Origin: Bacteroidales bacterium
Lineage (GTDB): Bacteria; Bacteroidota; Bacteroidia; Bacteroidales; Muribaculaceae
DNA length: 56,784 nucleotides
NCBI GenBank assembly: GCA_900766975.1
Contig: CAAFXO010000037.1
Coordinates: 1-56,784, forward strand
Direction: 5' to 3'
Made by a program: the position numbers and the translations under genes. The notes below the pieces were generated by a model. The model was not told the origin of the DNA. It ran no database searches and worked only from the letters and a program-made list of their open reading frames with translations. This document shows positions 17,747 through 26,525 of the stretch, piece after piece (the stretch's first letter is position 1; the number at the start of each line of letters is the position of its first letter).

Positions 17747-17794
17747 ATAAATTATCCACTCATACGAAAATTTTACCTATCTTTTTTCCATTTT

Positions 17795-17840
17795 GCCCAT
17801 CTGCCTTATATGCCCCATCTGTCTTATATGCCCCATCTGC
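17795..17840. repeat. 18 bp tandem repeat between pheS and the efflux operon
   Basis: CTTATATGCCCCATCTGT/C occurs at 17805-17822 and 17823-17840, with a partial copy before it (17795-17804). Confidence 0.9.
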
Positions 17841-17843
17841 CCT

Positions 17844-17895
17844 AAAAAGTCCAAGACTCCACCCGATCGCTTGCGATCTGAGTGGAGTCTCAGCT
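17844..17895 (-). terminator. terminator of the RND efflux operon
   Basis: AGACTCCAC (17854-17862) pairs with GTGGAGTCT (17882-17890), with an inner GATCGC/GCGATC stem. T runs lie on both sides. On the minus strand it follows the PII-like gene. Confidence 0.8.
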
Positions 17896-17928
17896 TTTTG
17901 TGATATGTTAAATTAAGGTTTCGTGTTT

Positions 17929-18222
17929 TTAGATTGTCTCGGTTATCGGCCATACGAATGCCCGTAACCCTAAGCGCGGTTTGTTGTCGTCGATGGCGCG
18001 TAGCTTCTTCAGTAGCGGCTCCACTGCCTTGTCTTCGACTATCGTGATTATCGCCGAGCCTAATGCCGGCCAGGCATGCGAACCATAGTGCGGCTCGCCC
18101 GTCTTGCTCCCTCTCCCCTGTACGGTGCCGAAGGAGGTAAACCCTCGGCAGAGACAGGAGTTGAGTGCCTCAAGCACATTCTCATGATGCGCTTGGTCGT
18201 ATGTTATCAATATTGCTTGCAT
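17929..18222 (-). CDS. small PII-like (GlnB-fold) protein at the end of the efflux operon
   Basis: The frame opens at 18261 inside acrB, but the ATG at 18222 has a good AAAGGA site and gives a 97-residue protein, MQAILITYDQAHHENVLEAL onward. The pattern of a short beta strand, helix, the block TVQGRGSKTGEPHYGSHAWPA and SAIITIVEDKAVEPLLKKLR resembles the ferredoxin-like fold of PII signal proteins with a short T-loop. The classical uridylylated Tyr and the full PII signature are not evident, so it is a PII-like protein, not GlnB. It is the fourth gene of tolC-acrA-acrB and ends at a strong terminator. A sensor or modulator role for the pump is inference. Confidence 0.7.
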   Translation of the reverse strand: MQAILITYDQAHHENVLEALNSCLCRGFTSFGTVQGRGSKTGEPHYGSHAWPALGSAIITIVEDKAVEPLLKKLRAIDDNKPRLGLRAFVWPITETI

Positions 18223-18238
18223 ATTGTCTTTCCTTTTT

Positions 18239-21200
18239 TTAGATGTTCTTTCCTTCGGCAAGTAGGCGCTTGTGATGCTTCTTGCGCTGATTTTTTACTC
18301 CATTGCCGGCAAATACACAGTAGAGCACCGGCACGAAGAGCAGTGTCAACAGCGTCGAGAAGGTCAAACCGCCGATCACGGCTACACCCATCGGACGCCA
18401 CATCTCGGAGCCTTCGCCCTGACCTATTGCCATCGGCACCATACCCAAGATTGTGGTCAACGTGGTCATCACCACAGGACGCAGACGTGAGCGTCCTCCA
18501 TCGATCACTGCTCGGCGTATCGACATGCCGCGCTCGCGGTTCAATGTGATGTAGTCGATCAGCACGATACCATTCTTCACCACAATACCAATCAGCATGA
18601 TCGCTCCGATCATCGACATAATGTTCAGCGTATGTCCCGTCAGGAAGAGGATGATGAAGACTCCCGAGAAGGCGAAGAGTAGGGAGGTCATGATGATGCC
18701 GGGATAGGTGAAGGATTCAAACTGTGCCGCCATCACGATGTAGACCAGGATGATGATCAGGATTCCGAGCATTCCCAAGTCGGCGAAGGAGTCTTGCTGG
18801 TCTTCATACGATCCGGATAGCTCGATCATGATGCCCGAGGGTATCTCCATCTTGTCGATCTCTTTCTGGGCAGCTGTCACAATCTGGCTCATCGGCACGC
18901 CATCCACCACTGCCGATACGGTGATGATACGTTCGCGGTCTTTTCGCTCGATGGTCGGCGGCGTAAAGCGTTCCACCACCTTGCCCAGCTCTTTGAGCTT
19001 GACTCCCTGACCTGTCGTCTGGCTGTAGATTACGATGTTCTCGATGTCCGATATCTGCGTACGTGCTCCCGGCTCATACATCACTTTGATGTCATATTCC
19101 TCTCCATCTTCACGGAATTGTGAGGCGGTCGCGCCATTGATGCGATTTCTCAGATAGTAGGCTGCCGTCTGCAAGGAGATGCCATACATCGAAAGCTTTT
19201 CGCGGTCGAAATCTACCTGATATTCAGGCTGATAGTCGGAACGCGAGATGGTGATGTCGGCTGTGCCTTTGATCTTGCTCAAGATCTCTTTCAGGTTTTG
19301 TGCCACTTTGTCGGTCTCGTCGAAGTCGTAACCATAAATCTCGAAGTCGACTGTCGACTGACCTCCCATGCCGGCACCTTTACCGCCACCCACCATCACT
19401 TGCGCTTTCTTGAAGTCGGGGAATTGCTCTTCGATGTCTTTACGCATGCTCTCGGCGATCTCGGTGATGCCTCGCTTACGCTCGGTCACGTTGGTGAGGC
19501 GAATGTTCATCGAGATGATGTGCGAACCATTGTCCGAAAGTGAGGCGTACGTATTGTCCGAACTTGCAGGGCCCACCGTGTAGTTGCTCACCAGTATCTC
19601 GGGATATTTCGCCCTCCAGAGGGAGTCGAGTCGAGAGGTTACTTCTTGTGCATATTCCACACGCGAACCGATAGGCAATTCCAAGTTGACTCCGATACGT
19701 GAGTTGTCCTGGGTAGGCATAAACTCTGATCCCACTCCCTTGAGCAGGAAGATCGACCCAAAGAAGATGCCCATGCAGACGATGATCGTTACTCCTCGGT
19801 GGGTCACCACCTTGCCCAGCAAACCGGCATAGCCGTTGTCGAGCTTGTCGAGCGCCTTGAGCACAGGTGTATACCAGTTTTTCTTCTTCTCACCGTCGCC
19901 ATCTTGCTTGCGAAGTCTCAGCCATTGGCTGCAGAGCATCGGTGTCAAGGAGAGGGCGCAGGTCGTAGAGATGATCATCATGATAGTCACCATCCATCCC
20001 AACTGACGGAACAAGACGCCGGTCATACCGGTCACCAAGGTCAAGGGGAAGAACACGGCGATAAGGGTCAACGTTGAGGCGATTACCGAGATTGCCACCT
20101 CGTTGGTGCCATGCACTGCCGCCTGCTTCGGGTCTGCTCCTCGCTCGATATGTGTCGTCACGTTCTCAAGCACCACAATGGCATCGTCCACCACCATACC
20201 GATCGAGATCGAAAGCGCCGACAAGGAGATGATGTTCAGCGAGTTGCCCGTGGCGAAGAGGTAGATGAAGGAGGCGATAAGCGACACCGGGATAGTGATC
20301 ACGATGATGATCGTGGCGCGCCATCGTCCCAAGAAGAGGAACACCACCAGCATCACGAAGAGCAACGCATACATCACCGTCTCTACCAGTGAGTTGATAG
20401 TGTTGCGGATATTGTCGGAGGTGTCGACGATCACACCCAATTTTACGTCTGATGGAAGTTTCTTCTGCAATTCCGGAAGCATCTCCATCACCTTCTTGGA
20501 GATCTCCACGGAGTTGGCTCCCGATTGCTTCTGGATCACGATCATCGCTCCCTCTTTGCCGTCGTTGTAGGTCTGCTGGGTCCGCTCTTCGAGCGAGTCT
20601 TCCACGCGTGCCACGTCGTGTAGGTAGATGATCTTCCCTCCATAGCTCCCCACAGGGATGTCTTTCAGCTGGTCGGTCGATTCGAACTCTCCCTGCACAC
20701 GCATGGCGTATGTATTGGAGCCGATATCAAATGATCCTCCCGGCACGTTGCGGTTCTCCGCACCCACCACGCTCGCGATCCCCTCGACTGTCAGATTGTA
20801 GGCCTCAAGGCGAGAGGGGTCGATGTAGACGTGTACTTCTCGCTTCGGCGCTCCTGAGATCGACACCGTGCCGACTCCATCCACTCGCGCCAACGGGTTG
20901 GCTACGTTGTCGTCAAGTATCTTGTAGAGTCCCGGCATACTCTCGTTGGCTTGAACCGATAGCAAGCAGATCGGGATCATGTCGGTAGAGAATTTGAAGA
21001 TGATCGGATTGTTGGTGTCGTCTGGCAGCTGTGAGGATACCATATCCAATTTGTCGCGTACGTCGTTGGTGAGTACGTCGATGTCATAGCCAAATTCGAA
21101 CTCCAAGGTGATCACCGAGGTGTTCTCTCTCGAGGTGGAGGTGATGTGCTTCAGGTGCTCCACCGAGTTCAGGGTGTTCTCCAAGGGCTTCGTTACATTC

Positions 21201-21382
21201 TGCTCGATATCTTTCGCACTCGCTCCCGGATACATCGTGATCACCATGATGGTGTTGGTCTCGATATCCGGAAAGAGGTCGATAGGGAGCTTCGCCAAGG
21301 AGAAAAGACCCAGGATTATCACCGTTACAAAGCATAGCAACGTGGTGATAGGTCTTTTTACTGCTGATCCGTATAAACTCAT
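18239..21382 (-). CDS. RND efflux transporter inner-membrane pump (AcrB/MexB-like)
   Basis: A 1,047-residue proton-driven pump of the HAE-type RND family that exports drugs, bile acids or similar compounds across the envelope. The first transmembrane helix is in RPITTLLCFVTVIILGLFS. The proton-relay Asp pair is in ISIGMVVDDAIVVLENVTTH near residue 407. The two large periplasmic loops and twelve helices are complete, ending in FVPVLYCVFAG. GEGSEMWRPMGVAVIGGL is the conserved RND end block. Its start overlaps the adaptor stop by four bases (ATGA), so translation is coupled. Substrates are unknown. Confidence 0.95.
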   Translation of the reverse strand: MSLYGSAVKRPITTLLCFVTVIILGLFSLAKLPIDLFPDIETNTIMVITMYPGASAKDIEQNVTKPLENTLNSVEHLKHITSTSRENTSVITLEFEFGYDIDVLTNDVRDKLDMVSSQLPDDTNNPIIFKFSTDMIPICLLSVQANESMPGLYKILDDNVANPLARVDGVGTVSISGAPKREVHVYIDPSRLEAYNLTVEGIASVVGAENRNVPGGSFDIGSNTYAMRVQGEFESTDQLKDIPVGSYGGKIIYLHDVARVEDSLEERTQQTYNDGKEGAMIVIQKQSGANSVEISKKVMEMLPELQKKLPSDVKLGVIVDTSDNIRNTINSLVETVMYALLFVMLVVFLFLGRWRATIIIVITIPVSLIASFIYLFATGNSLNIISLSALSISIGMVVDDAIVVLENVTTHIERGADPKQAAVHGTNEVAISVIASTLTLIAVFFPLTLVTGMTGVLFRQLGWMVTIMMIISTTCALSLTPMLCSQWLRLRKQDGDGEKKKNWYTPVLKALDKLDNGYAGLLGKVVTHRGVTIIVCMGIFFGSIFLLKGVGSEFMPTQDNSRIGVNLELPIGSRVEYAQEVTSRLDSLWRAKYPEILVSNYTVGPASSDNTYASLSDNGSHIISMNIRLTNVTERKRGITEIAESMRKDIEEQFPDFKKAQVMVGGGKGAGMGGQSTVDFEIYGYDFDETDKVAQNLKEILSKIKGTADITISRSDYQPEYQVDFDREKLSMYGISLQTAAYYLRNRINGATASQFREDGEEYDIKVMYEPGARTQISDIENIVIYSQTTGQGVKLKELGKVVERFTPPTIERKDRERIITVSAVVDGVPMSQIVTAAQKEIDKMEIPSGIMIELSGSYEDQQDSFADLGMLGILIIILVYIVMAAQFESFTYPGIIMTSLLFAFSGVFIILFLTGHTLNIMSMIGAIMLIGIVVKNGIVLIDYITLNRERGMSIRRAVIDGGRSRLRPVVMTTLTTILGMVPMAIGQGEGSEMWRPMGVAVIGGLTFSTLLTLLFVPVLYCVFAGNGVKNQRKKHHKRLLAEGKNI

Positions 21383-22440
21383 TTCGTTGCTATTTTAATT
21401 TTCTTGCCATTGGCAAGCTTGGATTGTCCGTTGATTACTACTTTTGAGCCCGATTCGACGCCGGAGATGAGTTCATATTCGTCGCCAAGGCGCTGGCCGA
21501 GTTCCACTTTATTGTATGATACGGTGTTGTCGGAGTTGACCACGTAGACATATTGGTTGCCCGATCCTTGTTGCTTTACGACTGCTTTGTCAGGCACGAC
21601 GACGCGGTTGGCTTGTCCGAGGTTGAGTGTTACGCGTCCGAACATACCGGGCAATACGCGGTTGTCGTTGTTGGGAAGGGTGATCTCGACGCCGAAGGTG
21701 CGGCTTTGTGCATCGACCGTAGGCATTACTGTGCTCACCACTCCCTTGAACTCTTCGTCGCCGTAGGTGTCGAAGGTGATCACTGCAGGCATCCCTTTAT
21801 GCACCTTGGGGAGCTCGCTCTCGGTCACATTGATCAGTATTTTCACCGGCTGCACGCGTGCCACGGTCACGATCGGCAGGTTGCCGGTCATGTCGCCCGG
21901 ATCGTAGTTGCGGGCTGTCACCACTCCCGAGATCGGAGAGGTCAATACCGTGTTCTCGCGGGCGTTGCGAAGTGCGCGCTCGGCTTGTGCCAAGCCGTTG
22001 CGTGCGTTGGTGAGCTGTGTCTCCATCGCATCCACATCCTGCTTTGTGCCGCCTCCGATCTTGTAGAGCTCTAAGGCGCGATTGTAGTTGATCTCAATGT
22101 TCTTCAAGTTGGCTCGTGCATTGTTCACTTGCGTCTCGTAACTGAAGGTGTTGACATCGTCGAGAAGTGCTATCTTCTGTCCTGCCGATACGCGCTGTCC
22201 CTCATCCACATAGATCTGCTTGATGCGGTTGGGAGTGTTGGCAGAGATGTTGTTGATGATCTGTGCCTCGACTGTGGCTGTATAGTGTCCCAATTGATCC
22301 ACGACGCGACTTGTCACTGTCTGCACGTTTACCACCGGGATGGTTTCTTCTTTGGTCTGCTGATTCTCTTGTTTGTCGCCCGAGCATGACACCATCGCCA
22401 TCGCCGGGAGTAGTAGTGAATATAAAAGATATTTTTTCAT
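21379..22440 (-). CDS. RND efflux periplasmic adaptor lipoprotein
   Basis: A 353-residue membrane fusion protein linking pump and outer-membrane channel. The signal ends in VSC at about residue 19, so it is lipid-anchored. The lipoyl half-motif is IKQIYVDEGQRVSAGQKIALLDD, followed by a helical hairpin (residues 90-150) and the second lipoyl half RENTVLTSPISGVVTARNYDPGD. The beta-barrel and membrane-proximal domains follow. It overlaps the pump gene by 4 bases and lies 10 bases after the TolC-like gene. Confidence 0.93.
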   Translation of the reverse strand: MKKYLLYSLLLPAMAMVSCSGDKQENQQTKEETIPVVNVQTVTSRVVDQLGHYTATVEAQIINNISANTPNRIKQIYVDEGQRVSAGQKIALLDDVNTFSYETQVNNARANLKNIEINYNRALELYKIGGGTKQDVDAMETQLTNARNGLAQAERALRNARENTVLTSPISGVVTARNYDPGDMTGNLPIVTVARVQPVKILINVTESELPKVHKGMPAVITFDTYGDEEFKGVVSTVMPTVDAQSRTFGVEITLPNNDNRVLPGMFGRVTLNLGQANRVVVPDKAVVKQQGSGNQYVYVVNSDNTVSYNKVELGQRLGDEYELISGVESGSKVVINGQSKLANGKKIKIATK

Positions 22441-22450
22441 GATTGATAAG

Positions 22451-23806
22451 TTATTTGCCTGTTGTTGTTGAGGTTATGCCGAGTGCCTCTTCTTTCCCCA
22501 AGAGGGTGTCAAGTTCGGAGGTCGACACTAAGTAGTTGTAGATGGATTGAAGGTAGCCTAATTGAGCTGAGGTGTTCGCCATCTCGCTGTCGCGCAGGTT
22601 GACGTAGGTGGCAGCTCCGATCTCGAAGCTCTTCTGCATGATCTCCAAGGCTTTACCGGCTTGGCGCATACCCTCTTCGCTCGATTTGATCTGCTTCACC
22701 TCTTTGTCGATATTATCCAAGGCGAGCTCTACCTGCATGTTGAGCGATTTCTCCAAGTCTTGACGTTGAAGCTCAAGCTCGGTTACCTGCACCTCTGCCT
22801 GACGAAGCTTGGAGAGCTTGCTGCCGCCGCTGAAGATAGGCACGGTCAGTCCTAAGGCTACGTTGCTATAGGGATTGAAGGTCAAGTTCTTCAAGGCGTT
22901 GCCATTTTTCATCGCCATCCAGTTCATGTTATATTTTACTCCCAAGGTGGGCACCCATGCCATCTTCTGGAGGGTGACATTCTGCTTGGCGAGTTTCTGA
23001 GCTATCTCCATCTGGCGCAGTGAGGTGTTGTTGCGCAGGGTCATGTCGCGCTCCAAAGCATAGCCATACATCTCGCGCTTCATGTCGCTCAGTGTCACGT
23101 TGGGCATCACGCAGGCTGAAGCATCTATTCCCATCAGTATCTTCAGCTGAAGTTGACATTGCTTTACGGCGATGTCCGATTGTAGAAGCTCCGGCTCGAT
23201 GTTGGTCACCTGCACCGAACTTCTCAATACGTCATATTCCGAGGCCATGCCCTGGTCAAATTTCTTCTTGTAGATGTCGGCGTTGAAGACTGCCAAGTCG
23301 TAGTTCTGTTTCACCACCTTGCGCGAGTCGATGGCAAGCATTAGCGCGTAGTAGGCTTTGTTGATGTTGTTGACCAGGTCAAGACGCGAGGCTCGCGATT
23401 CTTCCAAGGTCTTGAGTATCTGCGTGTCGCTCAGCGTGATGCTCTTCCAGAGAGCGGCGTTGATGATCGGCATCGTTGCCTCGAAACCAAAGTTCCACGT
23501 GTTGTCCGAACCCATCTTGAAACTCTGTGAGTTCATACTCACCGTCTGAAGCTCGATGGTGCGCTGATATGCACCGCTGAAGTCTATCGCCGGAAACAAG
23601 TTCGCCAATACCTCCTTCTTGGAGTAGTCCATGCGCTTTACTTCCAAGTCCGCTACCTTGATCGTCGGACTCTCTTGCAGCGCTATCGCCACACATTCTT
23701 CCCGACTTAGTCGCAACGTGTCGGTCGGCTCTGCCGCTTGCACCGTCGCTGTCACTCCTATCATTACACTCACACTGAGCGCAATAACCTTTTTAGTGAT
23801 TTTCAT
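22451..23806 (-). CDS. TolC-family outer-membrane efflux channel
   Basis: About 451 residues with a Sec signal (ending TVQAAEP) and two repeats of the OEP domain: long helices rich in Leu/Gln and turns such as NLFPAIDFSGAYQRT and FNPYSNVALGLTVPIFSGG. It forms the outer-membrane exit duct of the pump. The frame opens at a TTG two codons earlier, but the ATG at 23806 is the likelier start. It is the second gene of the tetR-tolC-acrA-acrB-PII-like operon, 40 bases after tetR. Confidence 0.92.
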   Translation of the reverse strand: MKITKKVIALSVSVMIGVTATVQAAEPTDTLRLSREECVAIALQESPTIKVADLEVKRMDYSKKEVLANLFPAIDFSGAYQRTIELQTVSMNSQSFKMGSDNTWNFGFEATMPIINAALWKSITLSDTQILKTLEESRASRLDLVNNINKAYYALMLAIDSRKVVKQNYDLAVFNADIYKKKFDQGMASEYDVLRSSVQVTNIEPELLQSDIAVKQCQLQLKILMGIDASACVMPNVTLSDMKREMYGYALERDMTLRNNTSLRQMEIAQKLAKQNVTLQKMAWVPTLGVKYNMNWMAMKNGNALKNLTFNPYSNVALGLTVPIFSGGSKLSKLRQAEVQVTELELQRQDLEKSLNMQVELALDNIDKEVKQIKSSEEGMRQAGKALEIMQKSFEIGAATYVNLRDSEMANTSAQLGYLQSIYNYLVSTSELDTLLGKEEALGITSTTTGK

Positions 23807-23846
23807 TGTCAAGTTAATAAATAAGTTGTTTTATTCTTGTTTGTAA

Positions 23847-24485
23847 TTACTGTTGTTTCTCTATTCCCTTTTGTTCCATCTGCTCTAAGGCTTCAAGACC
23901 TCGACTTGAGGCTATCGTCCGTAGGAATCCTCGTCCTATCACCATGAACACCTCTCCAAGAGTCACATCCGGCGGGAAGAAGTCTTCCATCCGCTTCAGA
24001 GATTCCAGCTGCATGAAGAGCACGCGTATCTGCATTTCCAAGTCGCGATTCTTCCTGAAGACTCCCTGCTTTATCCCCAATGTGATGACCCGGCTCAGCT
24101 GCTTGATCATCTCTTTGTGATATTCTTCAAATTCTGCCCGCAGGTGCTTGCATCTATCGTCCATGTCGCCAAGAAATTCCGAACTCGTCTTCTGATGAAT
24201 GCCTGCCAAGTAGACCACCAAGTGATGCATCGCCTCTAACGCATTGGGCGTCGACCGGAATATCTCGTCAATCTCTTGCTTCGATTTTTGTGTCGAGTAC
24301 TCCAATACATGACGGATCATGTCATCTTTGCTCCCGAACAGTTCATACAGTGTCCGCTTCGACATGTTGAGTGCCGACGCTACATAATCCATCGACGTGT
24401 GCGACGGTCCTTTCTTCAAGATGATCTCCGATATGGCTTTGATCAGTCTCTTGTAATGTTCCTCTTTTAAGTCTTTCAATTCCAT
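23847..24485 (-). CDS. TetR/AcrR-family regulator of the efflux operon
   Basis: A 212-residue repressor. The helix-turn-helix is about residues 15-55 (ILKKGPSHTSMDYVASALNM, SKRTLYELFGSKDDMI), with an all-helical ligand domain after it. As the first gene of the efflux operon it most likely represses its own promoter (24494-24524) and is released by a pump substrate; this is inferred from position. It is not close to the other TetR protein in this window (10251-10847). Confidence 0.88.
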   Translation of the reverse strand: MELKDLKEEHYKRLIKAISEIILKKGPSHTSMDYVASALNMSKRTLYELFGSKDDMIRHVLEYSTQKSKQEIDEIFRSTPNALEAMHHLVVYLAGIHQKTSSEFLGDMDDRCKHLRAEFEEYHKEMIKQLSRVITLGIKQGVFRKNRDLEMQIRVLFMQLESLKRMEDFFPPDVTLGEVFMVIGRGFLRTIASSRGLEALEQMEQKGIEKQQ

Positions 24486-24493
24486 AAGCGGTG

Positions 24494-24524
24494 CAAAGTT
24501 ATATTAAAAAACTGAAAACGCAAA
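24494..24524 (-). promoter_or_regulatory. Bacteroidota promoter for the efflux operon
   Basis: Minus strand TTTG (24524-24521), 19 bases, TAACTTTG (24501-24494), nine bases before the tetR ATG. The leader is therefore very short. Confidence 0.75.
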
Positions 24525-24568
24525 ATAAGTTTTTAGTTTTTTAGTTCTTTTTTTTCTAATTTTTTTAC

Positions 24569-24576
24569 TACATTTG
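24569..24576 (+). promoter_or_regulatory. -7 element for the cyd operon
   Basis: TACATTTG, a full TAnnTTTG match, 46 bases before the DUF4492 start and divergent from the efflux promoter. The -33 region is T-rich without a clear TTTG. Confidence 0.55.
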
Positions 24577-24622
24577 CATATATAGGTTAAAAAAACGTTT
24601 TTAGTCGCTTTTTTGTTACATT

Positions 24623-24841
24623 ATGCGGATCAAATCTTTCTTCAGAGACGCTTTCTTGATGTATCGCGATGGCTTTAAGAATATGACCATCGGGCGTACG
24701 TTGTGGATGATCATTATCATCAAGTTGGTGGTGATGTTTTTGGTCATCAAGTTGTTCTTTTTTCCCAATATTTTGCAACAAAATTACGATGATGATGCCG
24801 CCCGAGCGGAGGCGGTGAGATCCAATCTTACGGATCGCTAA
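24623..24841 (+). CDS. DUF4492 small membrane protein of the cytochrome bd operon
   Basis: A 72-residue protein with one strong membrane segment (TLWMIIIIKLVVMFLVIKLFFF, about residues 26-47) and charged ends. DUF4492 proteins of this size precede cydA in many Bacteroidota. By analogy with the small CydX/CydS subunits it may help assemble or stabilise the oxidase, but this has not been shown as far as I know. The N-terminus FFRDAFLMYRDGFKNMT is typical of the family. It is followed by cydA after about 100 bases. Confidence 0.85.
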   Translation: MRIKSFFRDAFLMYRDGFKNMTIGRTLWMIIIIKLVVMFLVIKLFFFPNILQQNYDDDAARAEAVRSNLTDR

Positions 24842-24944
24842 CCTCTCTCTCTGATCTCTCTCTGATCTCTCTCCTTGTACTCAATGCGCGAGTTTCAGCT
24901 CGTGATTTCTTTTCGAATTTGTTTTAACTTTAATATCTATCCCT

Positions 24945-26510
24945 ATGAATGATCTTGTTAACGTGGTCGATTGGTCAAGAGCGCAGTTCGCTCTTACTGC
25001 CATGTATCATTGGCTCTTCGTACCTCTCACCATCGGTCTGGCTTTTATCGTAGCCATTATGGAGAGTATCTATGTCCGCACTCAGAAGGAGTCGTGGAAG
25101 GGTATCACCAAGTTTTGGATGACTATCTTCGGCATCAATTTCGCCATCGGCGTCGCCACCGGTCTCATCCTCGAGTTTGAGTTCGGCACGAATTGGTCGA
25201 ATTATTCCTGGTTCGTCGGCGATATCTTCGGTGCTCCTCTCGCCATCGAGGGTATATTCGCCTTCTTTATGGAGGCTACTTTCGTGGCGGTAATGTTCTT
25301 CGGCTGGAATCGTGTGAGTCAGCGTTTCCATCTTATCTCCACCTGGCTCGTCGCTTTCGGCGTCTCTCTCTCGGCGTATTGGATCCTGGTAGCCAACTCC
25401 TGGATGCAACACCCCGTCGGTATGGAGTTCGACCCGGCGCAAATGCGCAATGTCATGGTTGATTTCGCACAAGTCGCTTTCAATCCGGTTCCCATCAATA
25501 AGTTCTTCCATGCCGTGATGAGCGGTTGGTGTCTCGCCGGCATTTTCGTGATCGGTGTCAGCTGCTGGATGTTGCTCCGCCATCGAAATGAACAGGCTGC
25601 CCGCACTTCTATCAAGATCGGTGCTTGGGTCGGGCTCGTCGGTATGATCCTCACCATGTTCACCGGCGATAAGTCGGCTGTCGAGGTGACCAAAACCCAA
25701 CCGATGAAACTTGCCGCTATGGAGGGTCTGTATAAGGGTGAAGTAGGTCAAAGTTTTACTCTTATCGGTGTGGTAAACAAGGATAAAGTGCCCGGCGATG
25801 ATCAGGAGCCGGTGAAGTATGATATCCGCATCCCCAAACTCCTCTCGATCCTCGCCAACCATGATCCCAATTCTTTCGTCCCGGGCATCGATGACATCAT
25901 CGCCGGCGTCTCTATCGATCAGAATGGCGATACTATCAATACCGTTTCTTACGCCGATCGTATTGCCATGGGCAAGGAGGCACAAGCCGCTCTCGCCGAT
26001 TATGACAAGGCATCGAAGGCGGGCGATAAGGAGGCTATGGCTCTCGCTTCGCAGCGCATCCAAGATAATTTCAAGTATTTCGGATATGCTTATCTCGATA
26101 GCCCCAAGGATGCTGTGCCTCCGGTGGCTCTGACTTTCTATGCTTTCCGTGTGATGTGCTTCCTCGGCGGGTTCCTTTTCTTGATCTGCATCGTGGCTCT
26201 CTTCCTCTCTTATCGTAAGAAGAATCTTCTGGCTCATCCCCTCATCTGCTGGGTGGGCATCATCTCGATCCCGTTGGTGTGGATATGCAGCCAAGCCGGT
26301 TGGATTGTCGCTGAAGTGGGCCGTCAGCCCTGGGTCATCAATGATCTGATGCCCACCAATGCCGCCATCAGCCATGTCTCCGCATCTTCGGTGCAGTTCA
26401 CTTTCTGGATGTTCGCCATCCTCTTTACGGCGCTTCTCGTTGCCGAAATTTCTATCATGATTCATTACATCAATAAGGCCTCCAAAGGCAATATCGAGGC
26501 TGCTCATTAA
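24945..26510 (+). CDS. cydA: cytochrome bd ubiquinol/menaquinol oxidase subunit I
   Basis: A 521-residue polytopic membrane protein that oxidises quinol and reduces O2 at low oxygen. The heme ligand His is in FALTAMYHWLFVPLTIGLA, GRQPWVINDLMPTN is the conserved late block, and the quinol-binding Q-loop begins after TMFTGDKSAVEVTKTQPMK. The periplasmic region between residues 260 and 400 is longer than in the E. coli enzyme, as is common in Bacteroidota. The second gene of DUF4492-cydA-cydB, 15 bases before cydB. Confidence 0.97.
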   Translation: MNDLVNVVDWSRAQFALTAMYHWLFVPLTIGLAFIVAIMESIYVRTQKESWKGITKFWMTIFGINFAIGVATGLILEFEFGTNWSNYSWFVGDIFGAPLAIEGIFAFFMEATFVAVMFFGWNRVSQRFHLISTWLVAFGVSLSAYWILVANSWMQHPVGMEFDPAQMRNVMVDFAQVAFNPVPINKFFHAVMSGWCLAGIFVIGVSCWMLLRHRNEQAARTSIKIGAWVGLVGMILTMFTGDKSAVEVTKTQPMKLAAMEGLYKGEVGQSFTLIGVVNKDKVPGDDQEPVKYDIRIPKLLSILANHDPNSFVPGIDDIIAGVSIDQNGDTINTVSYADRIAMGKEAQAALADYDKASKAGDKEAMALASQRIQDNFKYFGYAYLDSPKDAVPPVALTFYAFRVMCFLGGFLFLICIVALFLSYRKKNLLAHPLICWVGIISIPLVWICSQAGWIVAEVGRQPWVINDLMPTNAAISHVSASSVQFTFWMFAILFTALLVAEISIMIHYINKASKGNIEAAH

Positions 26511-26525
26511 TAAATCATTTGCCTT

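Noticed and set aside
24975..26507. A 510-codon minus-strand frame opposite cydA
   Set aside because: It mirrors cydA exactly, its His/Asp/Glu-rich translation is what biased codons give on the antisense strand, and no family features are seen.
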